From Streptomyces natalensis ATCC 27448 (GTDB lineage: Bacteria > Actinomycetota > Actinomycetes > Streptomycetales > Streptomycetaceae), in NCBI RefSeq assembly GCF_000935125.1, contig NZ_JRKI01000024.1, positions 1 to 59,468 of the forward strand: DNA of 59,468 bases, in the 5' to 3' direction. The notes under the pieces are model-generated. The model saw only the letters and a list, made by a program, of their open reading frames with translations, searched no databases and was not told the origin of the DNA. A program made the translations under genes and the position numbers. Positions within the stretch are counted from its first letter, which is position 1. Each line of letters starts with the position of its first letter. This document shows positions 35,113 to 44,683 of this stretch, piece after piece.

Positions 35113-36299
35113 GCCGTGCCGTGACCGAAGCCGTCAGCGAGGCGGTGAGCCGGGCCGTGCCGTCGGCCGTGCAGCGGGCGGTGAACGAAGCGATGAGCGC
35201 GACGGACGGCCGGGCGGCGAGCCCGGCCGCCGGCGCCGGCACGACCGACGCCCGGCAGCACCACGACACCCAGGTACGCGGCTTCGCCAGCGACAACTAC
35301 GCGGGCGCCCACCCGGAGGTCCTGGCCGCGTTCGCCCTCGCCAACGGCGGCCACCAGGTCGCCTATGGCGAGGACGACTACACCGCGCACCTCCAGCGCG
35401 TCGTCCGCAGCCACTTCGGGCAGAGCGCCGAGGCGTTCCCGGTGTTCAACGGCACCGGCGCCAACGTCGTCGCCCTCCAGGCCGTCACCGACCGCTGGGG
35501 CGCGGTGATCGCCGCCGAGACCGCGCACATCAACGTCGACGAGGGCGGCGCGCCCGAGCGGGTCGGCGGGCTCAAGCTGCTGACCGTACCGACCGAGGAC
35601 GGCAAGCTCACGCCCGAGCTGATCGACCGGCAGGCGTGGGGCTGGGAGGACGAGCACCGCGCCATGCCGCAGGTCGTCTCGATCGCCCAGAGCACCGAGC
35701 TGGGCACCGTCTACACCCCTGACGAGGTGCGGGCGATCTGCGAACACGCCCATGAGCGCGGCATGCTGGTGCACCTCGACGGCGCCCGGATAGCCAACGC
35801 CGCGGCGACGCTGGACGTCCCGATGCGGGCCTTCACCAATGCCGTCGGCGTCGACATCCTCTCCTACGGTGGCACCAAGAACGGCGCGGTCTTCGGCGAG
35901 GCCGTGATCGTCCTCAACCACGACGCCGTACGCGCCATGAAGCATCTGCGCAAGCTGTCCATGCAGCTGGCCTCGAAGATGCGCTTCGTCTCCGTCCAGC
36001 TGGAGGCCCTGCTGGCCAAGGACCTGTGGCTGCGCAACGCCCGGCACGCCAACACCATGGCGCAGCGGCTGGCCGCCGGCGTCCGGCAGATCGACGGCGT
36101 CGAGATCCTCTACCCGGTGCAGTCCAACGCGGTCTTCGCCCGTCTCCCGCACGACGTCAGCGAGCGCCTCCAGAAGCGCTTCCGCTTCTACTTCTGGGAC
36201 GAGGCGGCCGGCGATGTGCGCTGGATGTGCTCGTTCGACACGACGGAGCAGGACGTCGACGGATTCCTGGCGGCGCTGCGGGAGGAAATCGCGCGCTGA
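35109..36299 (+). CDS. Low-specificity L-threonine aldolase / beta-eliminating lyase (PLP)
   Basis: 396 aa if started at GTG 35109, which overlaps the SDR stop; ATG 35193 is an alternative that removes an Ala/Val/Glu-rich low-complexity N-terminus. The PLP fold type I domain begins GFASDNYAGAHPEV. It contains FNGTGANVVAL, HLDGARIANAA and the Schiff-base Lys in SYGGTKNGAVFGEA near 255. The family cleaves threonine or other beta-hydroxy amino acids to glycine and an aldehyde. Beside an SDR, which can oxidise or reduce beta-hydroxy acids, a joint beta-hydroxy amino-acid pathway is plausible but unproven. Confidence 0.88.
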   Translation: MSRAVTEAVSEAVSRAVPSAVQRAVNEAMSATDGRAASPAAGAGTTDARQHHDTQVRGFASDNYAGAHPEVLAAFALANGGHQVAYGEDDYTAHLQRVVRSHFGQSAEAFPVFNGTGANVVALQAVTDRWGAVIAAETAHINVDEGGAPERVGGLKLLTVPTEDGKLTPELIDRQAWGWEDEHRAMPQVVSIAQSTELGTVYTPDEVRAICEHAHERGMLVHLDGARIANAAATLDVPMRAFTNAVGVDILSYGGTKNGAVFGEAVIVLNHDAVRAMKHLRKLSMQLASKMRFVSVQLEALLAKDLWLRNARHANTMAQRLAAGVRQIDGVEILYPVQSNAVFARLPHDVSERLQKRFRFYFWDEAAGDVRWMCSFDTTEQDVDGFLAALREEIAR

Positions 36300-36317
36300 T
36301 CCGCTGCGCTTTGCCGC

Positions 36318-36570
36318 GCCCCACGTTTTCGGCTTTCCCGCCGTGGGGGTTTGTCGCCGTTTCGCCTGCGGCGGGCGGGGGTTGTGTGTCGGCCGCGGTG
36401 CCGCCCCTGCGGACTTCGTCCTCCGGTGCGGCCCCTCCCGACGGTGGGGGGAGGAGGCCGGTGGGGGTGGGCGTCGGGTGTCCCGTTCTCGTGACGCGCA
36501 CCCGACTGCGTACGTACGCCCCCACTGTCTTTTCCCACCCCCTACGGGGAGGTGCCGGGCCGTAGCGGCG
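36318..36570. repeat. Long inverted-repeat element, copy R1 (right arm truncated)
   Basis: The left arm starts CCCCACGTTTTCGGC 19 bp past the aldolase stop and matches copies R2 (44.3 kb) and R3 (52.0 kb) through the shared CGGACTTCGTCC block. The inner right arm (from about 36507 to 36560) pairs with the inner left arm as in R3, then similarity stops. The outer right arm, about 100 bp, is missing. From about 36570 to 36778 nothing is recognised before the methyltransferase gene. Confidence 0.8.
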
Positions 36571-36778
36571 GAGCCGTGTCTGGAGAAGGCGTGTCCCGGC
36601 GCCCGTATCGAGATCGGCGAGGTCTGGGGGCACTGATCTTGGTGCCCGCCCACGTGTTCCAGGGACCGCGCACCGAGCACGTGCACCCCTCGTGCCCGGG
36701 CCGTGCGGCAGCGCACCCGCACCGCGCATGACCGTCCGGGCAGTTCCCGTCGCCCGACGGCGGCGTGAGAATGACCCG

Positions 36779-37474
36779 ATGAGACCTGACACGGCATACC
36801 ACGACGAGATGGGCAGGCAGTTCGCCGTCCAGGCCACCGGCAGTGCCTATCACGCGTATACCGACCGGCCCGCCATGCTGAGGATGGCCGGTGACGTGAG
36901 CGGGCTGCGGGTTCTGGATCTGGGGTGCGGGGCGGGCCACCTTGCGGCTGAGCTGGTGCAGCGGGGTGCCGCGCAGGTCGTGGGCGTCGAAGGAAGCGAG
37001 GCCCTGCTGCGGGTCGCTCGGGAGCGTCTCGGCGAGGGTGCCGTCTTACACCACCACGACCTCGAGGAGCCCTTGGCCTACTTGGCGGACCGGTCGTTCG
37101 ACCTGGCGGTGATGGCCCTCGTCTACCACCACATCGACGCACGCCGGGAGCTGCTCTCCGAGATCCGGCGCGTACTGCGGCCCGGCGGCACGCTCCTCGT
37201 CTCCACCACTCATCCGACCAGCGACTGGGCCTACTTCGGCGGTTCGTACTTCGCCGATGAGCGTGTGGAGCTCCCGTTCGGCGACGGATTCGCCCTCAAC
37301 TTCTGGCGCATGACGCTGGAACAGTTCCTCGGCGAGCTTCTCGGCAGCGGCTTCGTGCTGGAAGAGCTCGCGGAGCCCCGGGCGACGGAGGAAGCCCGGC
37401 TGGTCGATCCGCGTCGCTACGACAAGACCCACAACCAGCCGCTCTTCCTGTCCGTCAGGCTCCGCCGTCCGTAG
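36779..37474 (+). CDS. Class I SAM-dependent methyltransferase with a TTA codon
   Basis: 231 aa from ATG 36779. The SAM motif I is RVLDLGCGAGHLAAELVQRG near 45, motif II LAVMALVYHHID near 105, and motif III LRPGGTLLVSTTHP. UbiE/Methyltransf_11 type; the acceptor is unknown. Codon 90 is TTA (37046-37048), rare in Streptomyces, and codon use is less extreme than in neighbours. It sits where the R1 repeat loses its right arm, so it may have arrived by insertion. Confidence 0.88.
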   Translation: MRPDTAYHDEMGRQFAVQATGSAYHAYTDRPAMLRMAGDVSGLRVLDLGCGAGHLAAELVQRGAAQVVGVEGSEALLRVARERLGEGAVLHHHDLEEPLAYLADRSFDLAVMALVYHHIDARRELLSEIRRVLRPGGTLLVSTTHPTSDWAYFGGSYFADERVELPFGDGFALNFWRMTLEQFLGELLGSGFVLEELAEPRATEEARLVDPRRYDKTHNQPLFLSVRLRRP

Positions 37475-37540
37475 CGGAACCGCCCCGGTTGCGCGCCGAG
37501 CGGCACAGGTGGGGCCGGGTCGGCGCGCCGCGAGGCCCCG

Positions 37541-38248
37541 TCAGGCGCCCGGTACCGGGGCGGTGCCGCCCAGGTGGGCCGGGATCCACCAGGTGTCCTC
37601 GGCGTCCCTGGGGCGTACGGGGTAGGCGCGCTGGGCGGCCTCCAGGAGGTCCTGGACGCGGGCGCGCAGCCGGTCGGTGATCTTCTCGGCGTGGTCGGCG
37701 GGGTCGGCCTCCAGCGCCTCGCCGACGCGGATGGTGATCGGGAAGTGGTTACGGCCCAGATCGCGCTTGTGGCCCTTGGTCCACAGCCGCTGGGTGCCCC
37801 ACAGGGCCAGCGGGATCAGGGGTACGCCCGCCTCCTGCGCCAGCCGGGCCGCACCCGACTTGAAGTTCTTGAGGGTGAACGACTCGGAGATCGTCGCCTC
37901 GGGGAAGACGCCGATGATCTCCCCGGAGCGCAGCGCGGTCAGCGCGTGCTTGTAGGCGTGCATGCCCTGTGCGCGGTCGACCGGTATGTGCTTCATCGCG
38001 CGCATCAGCGGCCCCGACACCTTGTGCCGGAAGACCGACTCCTTCGCCATGAAACGGACCAGCCGCTTGGCGGGCCGCGCCGCCAGGCCCGCGAAGACGA
38101 AGTCGAGATAGCCGATGTGATTGCTCACCAGGACCGCGCCGCCGCGGCGCGGGATGTTCTCGGCCCCCGAGATGTCGAACTTGAGGTCGAGCGCCTTGAA
38201 AACGGTGCGGGCGGCACCGATCACCGGCGGATAGACGAGCTCGGCCAT
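37541..38248 (-). CDS. 1-acyl-glycerol-3-phosphate acyltransferase-like (PlsC/LPLAT)
   Basis: 235 aa from ATG 38248. Acyltransferase block I is NHIGYLDF (HX4D), block II around RFMAKESVF, block III GVFPEATIS and block IV VPLIPLALWG. It transfers acyl chains to lysophosphatidic acid or a related lipid at the inner membrane face. No strong membrane anchor is seen. Stands alone on its strand. Confidence 0.92.
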   Translation of the reverse strand: MAELVYPPVIGAARTVFKALDLKFDISGAENIPRRGGAVLVSNHIGYLDFVFAGLAARPAKRLVRFMAKESVFRHKVSGPLMRAMKHIPVDRAQGMHAYKHALTALRSGEIIGVFPEATISESFTLKNFKSGAARLAQEAGVPLIPLALWGTQRLWTKGHKRDLGRNHFPITIRVGEALEADPADHAEKITDRLRARVQDLLEAAQRAYPVRPRDAEDTWWIPAHLGGTAPVPGA

Positions 38249-38499
38249 ATCGGGAGACCCCTTCTCTGTGCCTGGGGAGGGTTCTCCCGGCGGTGACGTG
38301 AACCTAAACCTACCCGGCCGTAAACCTACGCGGCCGTAACTGTGCGGCTCCGGGAGATCGTGCCCGATCACGGCCGTGGCGGCCAGCGGGCCGACGGCCC
38401 CGACCGGGAGATTCTCGTCACGTGAGGGACGGTAACGACCGGTACGTACCGGTGCGGGCCGGTGGGAATGGCGACCGGGGCGGGGTCGGCGAGGCGGGC

Positions 38500-38943
38500 T
38501 CAGGCCGTCGTCCGGTCCGCCGTCCTGCGCAGGAGGAGGTACATCTCGCAGCCCAGGCAGTAGCCGAAGGCCGCGTTCAGGAACGCCGCGGCGAGCGCGC
38601 AGCCGGTGGCCGCCATGCCCAGCCACTGCGGCCCGGCGAAGTAGCCGATCAGTCCCACGACGGCGAAGAGCAGGCCGACGCCCTGCGCGAAGCGCGGCGG
38701 GGCAGCGGACTCGAACTCGGTCGGCGGCGCGAGCCGGGGACGTACCGCCACCTTGAACAGCACGGCATACGGGGAGCGCTGGACGCCGGCCGCCGCCCCG
38801 ATGGCGAAGACCAGGGCCTGGACGGCCAGCAGCGGGCCGCTCCCGGAGATCAGTACGGCGGCCAGGACGACGGTGGTGAGCGCCGCGCCGAACCGCGGGC
38901 CGCGGACGTCGAGCGAGGCGGGGGGAGGGGTGTCGGAAGGCAT
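38500..38943 (-). CDS. DUF4395 membrane protein
   Basis: 147 aa with four hydrophobic segments, starting LDVRGPRFGAALTTVVLAA and ending in a CLGCEMYLLLRR motif with a CxxC pair. DUF4395 proteins often neighbour thioredoxin or rhodanese-type genes; here the thioredoxin gene is divergent, 133 bp away. A shared role in membrane thiol/disulfide exchange is inference. Confidence 0.88.
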   Translation of the reverse strand: MPSDTPPPASLDVRGPRFGAALTTVVLAAVLISGSGPLLAVQALVFAIGAAAGVQRSPYAVLFKVAVRPRLAPPTEFESAAPPRFAQGVGLLFAVVGLIGYFAGPQWLGMAATGCALAAAFLNAAFGYCLGCEMYLLLRRTADRTTA

Positions 38944-39076
38944 GGCTCCAGCCTGGCGTACCGCGGCCCCGCTCCGGAACCGCGGCGTCCGCGGGAATGA
39001 TGGCGGTCTCGTGAATGCTGCATGCTGAGACGGCGGGCCCGGGATGACGGGCCCGGGATGAGGGGACTCATCGGAC

Positions 39077-39496
39077 ATGACGGGACTGATGGTGTGCATC
39101 GCGGTGCTCGCGGCGGCGAGCGCCTTCGGCATATGGCACCAGCGCCGCAACGGGAGGCTGACGGTGCGAGGGCGGGACGACGGGGAGCGGCTGGGCGCCG
39201 CCGAGATCGGCGCGGAGCTGGGCGAGCGGGCCACCCTGGTGCAGTTCTCCAGCGCCTTCTGCCAGCCGTGCCGGGCCACCCGGCGCACCCTGGCGGAAGT
39301 TGCGCAGATGCTGGAGGGCGTGGCGCATGTGGAGGTTGACGCCGAGGCCCATCTCGACCTCGTGCGGAATCTGAACATTCTGCGCACGCCGACCGTGCTG
39401 GTGCTGGACGCACGGGGCGCGATCGTGCGCCGCGCCGCAGGTCAGCCCCGCAAGGCCGATGTCATAGCCGCCCTGGGCACGGCCCTCGGTGATTGA
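39077..39496 (+). CDS. Membrane-anchored thioredoxin-like protein
   Basis: 139 aa with one N-terminal helix (GLMVCIAVLAAASAFGIW) and then a thioredoxin fold. The active site is FCQPCRAT (CxxC) near 60, with the cis-Pro strand in TPTVLVLDARG near 112. Pairs by position with DUF4395. Confidence 0.9.
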   Translation: MTGLMVCIAVLAAASAFGIWHQRRNGRLTVRGRDDGERLGAAEIGAELGERATLVQFSSAFCQPCRATRRTLAEVAQMLEGVAHVEVDAEAHLDLVRNLNILRTPTVLVLDARGAIVRRAAGQPRKADVIAALGTALGD

Positions 39497-39554
39497 TCTC
39501 CCAGATGCCCGGCGCCACTTGACGCTGCGCCGTGAGCATCGTCAGTGTGACGTT

Positions 39555-39635
39555 ATGCGGCCAGGAACCCTTCTGTACGGACGCGCGCACGTGGACCTTC
39601 TGCGGACCGCCAGCGCGCGCTGTCCCAGCGTGTGA
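39555..39635 (+). CDS. Short leader peptide of the HVDLxR...SAxC type
   Basis: A 26-codon reading frame from ATG 39555 encodes a peptide containing GRAHVDLLRTASARC near its end. This pattern (R-x-H-V-D-L-x-R-x-x-S-A-x-C) is the hallmark of short Streptomyces peptides annotated as putative leader peptides upstream of sulfur and redox genes. Its stop is 86 bp before the flavin reductase start. A Cys codon near the end suggests control by cysteine supply (attenuation or translational coupling). No clear Shine-Dalgarno. Confidence 0.65.
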   Translation: MRPGTLLYGRAHVDLLRTASARCPSV

Positions 39636-39721
39636 GCGGCGACGACCCCACCGCCGCCGGCAACCGCGCTGCGGCCGGCGGCCCTGCATCGGCTCCTCCA
39701 CTCCCTCAGAAGGACAACTCC

Positions 39722-40228
39722 ATGACGGTCTCTCCCGACCTCGGCACGCCCCCTCTCGCCGGCCCCGATCTGCTGCGCTCCGTCTTCCGGCAGCACGCCG
39801 CCGGCGTCGCGGTGATCACCGCGCACGGCTCCCGCCCCGTCGGCTTCACCGCCACCTCCCTGACCTCCGTCGCCGCCGAGCCCCCGCTGCTCTCGTTCGG
39901 CATCGGCACCGGTTCCTCCAGCTGGCCGGCCGTCGCCGAGGCCGCGCACATCGGCGTCCACATACTCGGCGAGCACCAACGGGAGCTCGCCGCCACCTTC
40001 GCCCGCAGCGGCGCGGACCGCTTCGGCCCGGCCACCTCCTGGCGCACCGGCCCCGAGGGTGTGCCCCTCCTGGACGGCGTCCTGGCCTGGATGGTGTGCC
40101 GCGTCGTCGCGAAGGTGCCGGCCGGCGACCACCGCATCGTGCTCGCCCAGCCCGTCGCCGGCGACCCCGCAGGACCCGGCCGGCCGCTGCTCTACCACCA
40201 GGGCCGCTTCAACGCGCTGCGGGACTGA
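39722..40228 (+). CDS. Flavin reductase family protein (FMN-binding split barrel)
   Basis: 168 aa, AAGGA upstream. Typical blocks are LRSVFRQHAAGVAVITA, GFTATSLTSVAAEPPLLSFGI, HIGVHILGEHQRELAATFA and a final LLYHQGRFNAL. It supplies reduced flavin to a monooxygenase or acts as an oxidoreductase. It is a different gene from the halogenase partner at 13.3 kb. The upstream leader peptide suggests a link to sulfur assimilation. Confidence 0.9.
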   Translation: MTVSPDLGTPPLAGPDLLRSVFRQHAAGVAVITAHGSRPVGFTATSLTSVAAEPPLLSFGIGTGSSSWPAVAEAAHIGVHILGEHQRELAATFARSGADRFGPATSWRTGPEGVPLLDGVLAWMVCRVVAKVPAGDHRIVLAQPVAGDPAGPGRPLLYHQGRFNALRD

Positions 40229-40440
40229 CGAGTTCCCGCGCGGCGTCGTCTTCATCCGGTCGGGACCGTTGGCAAGGTCACAGTTCAGCGTCCTTGATTC
40301 GGGGGACGAGACTGGGTGTACTGGCTAGTAACATGACGGGCGGCGCGGGGATCCGTATCCGACCCGGAGCCGCCCCACAAGGCGCCTATGCTGCCGGTAC
40401 AAGGCAGTTCTGAAGAGACGATGCAGGTAGGAGAGCCGGC

Positions 40441-41226
40441 GTGAGCTTGAGGATCGTTGTCTGTGTGAAGTACGTGCCCGACGCCACCGGCGACCGGCAC
40501 TTCGCCGAGGACCTGACCGTCGACCGTGACGACGTGGACGGTCTGCTCTCGGAGCTCGACGAGTACGCCGTCGAGCAGGCCCTGCAGATCAAGGAAGCCG
40601 CCGACGACGCGGAGATCACGGTGCTGACCGTGGGCCCCGAGGACGCCAGTGACGCGCTGCGCAAGGCGCTGTCGATGGGCGCCGACAAGGGTGTCCACGT
40701 CGAGGACGACGACCTGCACGGCACCGACGCGCTGGGCACCTCGCTCGTGCTCGCCAAGGCCATCGAGAAGACCGGCTACGACCTGGTCGTCTGCGGTATG
40801 GCTTCCACCGACGGCACCATGGGCGTGCTGCCCGCGCTGCTCGCCGAGCGGCTCGGTGTCCCGCAGGTGACCCAGCTCTCCGAGGTCTCCGTCGAGGGCG
40901 GCGTCGTCACCGGCCGCCGCGACGGCGACACCGCCAGCGAGCAGCTGGAGGCCGCGCTGCCCGCCGTCATCTCCGTCACCGACCAGTCGGGCGAGGCGCG
41001 TTACCCCTCCTTCAAGGGCATCATGGCCGCCAAGAAGAAGCCGGTGGAGTCGCTGGACCTGGACGACCTGGACATCGAGGCGGACGAGGTCGGCCTGGAG
41101 GGTGCCTGGACCGCCGTCGACGAGGCGGCCGAGCGTCCGGCCCGCACCGCCGGCACCATCGTCAAGGACGAGGGCGAGGGAGCCAAGCAGCTCGCAGAGT
41201 TCCTCGCGGGTCAGAAGTTCATCTAA
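40441..41226 (+). CDS. etfB: Electron transfer flavoprotein beta subunit
   Basis: 261 aa, GTG start with GTAGGAG upstream. ETF-beta features are the N-terminal LRIVVCVKYVPDATGD, VDGLLSELDEYAVEQALQIKE and DLVVCGMASTDGTMGVLPALLAERL, with the AMP/FAD-binding ADP loop. It carries electrons from acyl-CoA dehydrogenases to the respiratory chain as a dimer with EtfA, encoded 60 bp downstream. Confidence 0.96.
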   Translation: MSLRIVVCVKYVPDATGDRHFAEDLTVDRDDVDGLLSELDEYAVEQALQIKEAADDAEITVLTVGPEDASDALRKALSMGADKGVHVEDDDLHGTDALGTSLVLAKAIEKTGYDLVVCGMASTDGTMGVLPALLAERLGVPQVTQLSEVSVEGGVVTGRRDGDTASEQLEAALPAVISVTDQSGEARYPSFKGIMAAKKKPVESLDLDDLDIEADEVGLEGAWTAVDEAAERPARTAGTIVKDEGEGAKQLAEFLAGQKFI

Positions 41227-41286
41227 GGGCCGCTGGCAGCGCCCGCTCCTCAACCGCCGTCATTCTTCCCGCAGGAGAGCAACCCC

Positions 41287-42249
<963 letters not shown>

Positions 42250-42271
42250 CCCGTTCCCGGACCGGCACTGC

Positions 42272-42308
42272 CCGAGGCCCCGTACGCATGTGCCGTACGG
42301 GGCCTCGG
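42272..42308. terminator. Terminator after etfA
   Basis: Perfect 15-bp arms (CCGAGGCCCCGTACG and complement) with a 7-nt loop, between convergent etfA and the DinB-like gene. Confidence 0.85.
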
Positions 42309-42315
42309 CGCGATC

Positions 42316-42837
42316 TCAGTCGCCCGTCGCCCCGTCGATCCGCTCACGCAGCAGATCCGCATGGCCGTTGTGGCGGGCGTACTCCTCGATCATGTGGACG
42401 TAGATCCAGCGCAGATTCAGCTCCTTGCCGGTGCGCTCGTGGACGAAGGTCTCGTCCAGCCCGCGGCCCTTGACCGCCGCGTCGGCCGCCTCGATCTCGG
42501 CGCGCAGCGTCGCGAGGTCCGTCCGGGCCCCGGCCGGGTCGGCGTCGTCGAAGTCGGCGTCGATGTTGCGGTCGAGGTCGTAGAGGTCCTCGATCTCCTC
42601 GCCGGCGAAGCGCTCGCGGAACCAGCTGCGCTCGACCAGCGCCAGATGGCGCACCAGCCCGAGCAGGGTGAGGGTGGAGGGCGGGGCGCTCGCCTCGACG
42701 AGCTGCTCCGGGGTCAGCCCGGTGCACTTGGCGAGGAGGGTGTCGCGGTGCCAGTCGAGCCAGCCCTGGAGCATCTCGCGTTCGCCGGCGGCGGCGGGCA
42801 TGTCGCGGCGGGTGATCTGGGGTGCGGTCCATGTCAT
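42316..42837 (-). CDS. DinB-like / DUF664 four-helix protein
   Basis: 173 aa. The metal-site histidines occur at the expected places: GLVRHLALVERSWF near 66 and YVHMIEEYARHNGHADLLRE near 150, the mycothiol-dependent/DinB_2 pattern. Such proteins are putative bacillithiol- or mycothiol-using transferases or detoxification enzymes. Confidence 0.9.
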   Translation of the reverse strand: MTWTAPQITRRDMPAAAGEREMLQGWLDWHRDTLLAKCTGLTPEQLVEASAPPSTLTLLGLVRHLALVERSWFRERFAGEEIEDLYDLDRNIDADFDDADPAGARTDLATLRAEIEAADAAVKGRGLDETFVHERTGKELNLRWIYVHMIEEYARHNGHADLLRERIDGATGD

Positions 42838-43042
42838 GCGGCGAGTCTGGCGGGGGTGGCGGCGGTGTGTCACGGAGTTATGGATCTTCGGTGCGGGGCC
42901 GTGATCTGCACCGCCTCGGGCGAGAGGGTGTTGACCTCGCCAAACCGACACAGTTAACTTCACTATACGGATTGTTGATTCCGTGGAGTGGAAAAATAAA
43001 CATGCCCGGCGGATGCCGGGCAAAGAACCGGGAGGGTGTCGA

Positions 43043-44326
43043 ATGGGGCAGCAGGAGACCGTGGCGACGAGCCTTGCGGACACCGTACGCGAGGGCATCG
43101 ACGCCGCACTCGCCGCGGTGGACGCCGATCTGGCGCGGCGCTACCCGGGCGACCCCGGCACCCGTCAGCCGGTCCACACGGTCTACGTCCCAGGCGACGC
43201 CTTCGCCGCCGACACCATCCGCTCCTGGGGTGACCAGGCGCTCGCCGCCCTCGACGAGCACGCCCCCGACGCCGCCTCGCTCGCCGCCGTCCTCGGGATC
43301 CCCGAGGCCCTCGCCGGACCCGTCTACCAGCGGGTCCGCGCCAAACTGGAGCGCGAGCCCGTCGAAGACCTGCGCATCGACTTCGAGGACGGCTACGGCG
43401 TGCGCTCGGACGCCGAGGAGGACGCGGACGCCGCCCGCGCCGCCGCGCTCGTCGTCGCCGCCTACCAGGACGGCACCGCCGCCCCGTACATGGGTATCCG
43501 GATGAAGTGCATGGAGGCCGCCGTCCGCGACCGCGGCATCCGCACCCTGGACATCTTCCTCACCGGCCTGATGGAGGCCGGCGGCCTGCCCGACGGTCTG
43601 GTGCTGACGCTGCCCAAGGTGACCTACACCGAGCAGGTCACCGCCATGGTGCGGCTGCTGGAAGCCTTCGAGAAGGCCCGCGGCCTGGAAAGCGGCCGGA
43701 TCGGCTTCGAGATCCAGGTGGAGACCACCCAGTCGATCCTGGGCCCCGACGGCCGCGCCACGGTCTCCCGCATGATCGAGGCCGCCAAGGGCCGCGCCAC
43801 CTCCCTGCACTACGGCACCTACGACTACAGCGCCTCCTGCGGCATCAGCGCCGCCCACCAGTCGCTCGACCACCCCGCCGCCGACTACGCCAAGACCGTG
43901 ATGCAGGTGGCCGCCGCGGGCACCGGCGTCCGGCTCTCCGACGGCTCGACGAACATGCTGCCGGTCGGCACGACGGACCGGGTCCACGAGGTCTGGCGGC
44001 TGCACCACGGCCTCGTCCGCCGCTCGCTGGCCCGCGCCTACTACCAGGGCTGGGACATGCACCCCGGCCACCTCCCCACCCGCTACGCCGCGGTCTACGC
44101 CTTCTACCTGGAGGGCCTCGAACAGGCCGCGTCCCGGCTCGCGGCGTATGTCGCCAAGGCGGGCGGCGATGTCGCCGACGAGCCCGCCACCGCCAAGGCC
44201 CTGGCCGGCTATCTGCTGCGCGGTCTGGACTGCGGTGCGGTTGCCTCCGGCGAGGTTGCGCGGCTCACGGGGCTGACCCGCGCCGACCTTGACTCACTGG
44301 CCGGCCGTTTGCCGTTCGGCGGTTAG
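43043..44326 (+). CDS. DUF6986 family protein (aldolase/citrate-lyase-like TIM barrel)
   Basis: 427 aa from ATG 43043 (GGGAGGG upstream). HpcH/HpaI or CitE-like features are DLRIDFEDGYGVRSDAEED near 115, RMKCMEAAVRDRG near 155, IGFEIQVETTQSILGPDGRA near 235 and LHYGTYDYSASCGISA near 265. C-C lyase or malyl/malate-type chemistry is likely; the exact substrate is unknown. An AT-rich promoter region with a weak ACGGA...TCCGT inverted repeat (42967-42984) precedes it. The stop codon is next to repeat R2. Confidence 0.85.
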   Translation: MGQQETVATSLADTVREGIDAALAAVDADLARRYPGDPGTRQPVHTVYVPGDAFAADTIRSWGDQALAALDEHAPDAASLAAVLGIPEALAGPVYQRVRAKLEREPVEDLRIDFEDGYGVRSDAEEDADAARAAALVVAAYQDGTAAPYMGIRMKCMEAAVRDRGIRTLDIFLTGLMEAGGLPDGLVLTLPKVTYTEQVTAMVRLLEAFEKARGLESGRIGFEIQVETTQSILGPDGRATVSRMIEAAKGRATSLHYGTYDYSASCGISAAHQSLDHPAADYAKTVMQVAAAGTGVRLSDGSTNMLPVGTTDRVHEVWRLHHGLVRRSLARAYYQGWDMHPGHLPTRYAAVYAFYLEGLEQAASRLAAYVAKAGGDVADEPATAKALAGYLLRGLDCGAVASGEVARLTGLTRADLDSLAGRLPFGG

Positions 44327-44683
44327 CCCCACGTTGTCGGCCGTCCCGCCGTAGGGGTTTGTCGCCGTTGCGCCTGCGGCGGGCGTGGGTTGTACGGGTG
44401 CGGTGCCACGCCTCCGGACTTCGTCCTGCGGCCCGGCCCCTCCCCGTTGTGGGTGGGAGAAAACCAGTGGGGGTGCCTGTGAGCGGTCGGGTGCCGCCTG
44501 TCTGTCGAGTCATACGGGACCGGACGCACAACGCACGCCCCACCGACCCCTTCCCCCCACCCACGGGAGGGGCCGCGCCGCAGGACGAAGTCCGGAGGCG
44601 TGGCACCGCACCCGTACAACCCACGCCCGCCGCAGGCGCAACGGCGAAAACCCCTACGGCGGGGAAGCCGAAAACGTGCGGCC
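44327..44683. repeat. Long inverted-repeat element, copy R2 (complete)
   Basis: Left arm 44331-44459 and right arm about 44553-44679 are near-perfect reverse complements over roughly 125 bp, separated by a loop of about 93 bp. The element fills the whole gap between the convergent DUF6986 and LacI stops. Shared blocks with R1 and R3 include CGGACTTCGTCCTGCGG and CGCCTGCGGCGGGCG. An RNA across it would fold into a very long hairpin, so it probably ends transcription from both sides. Confidence 0.9.
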
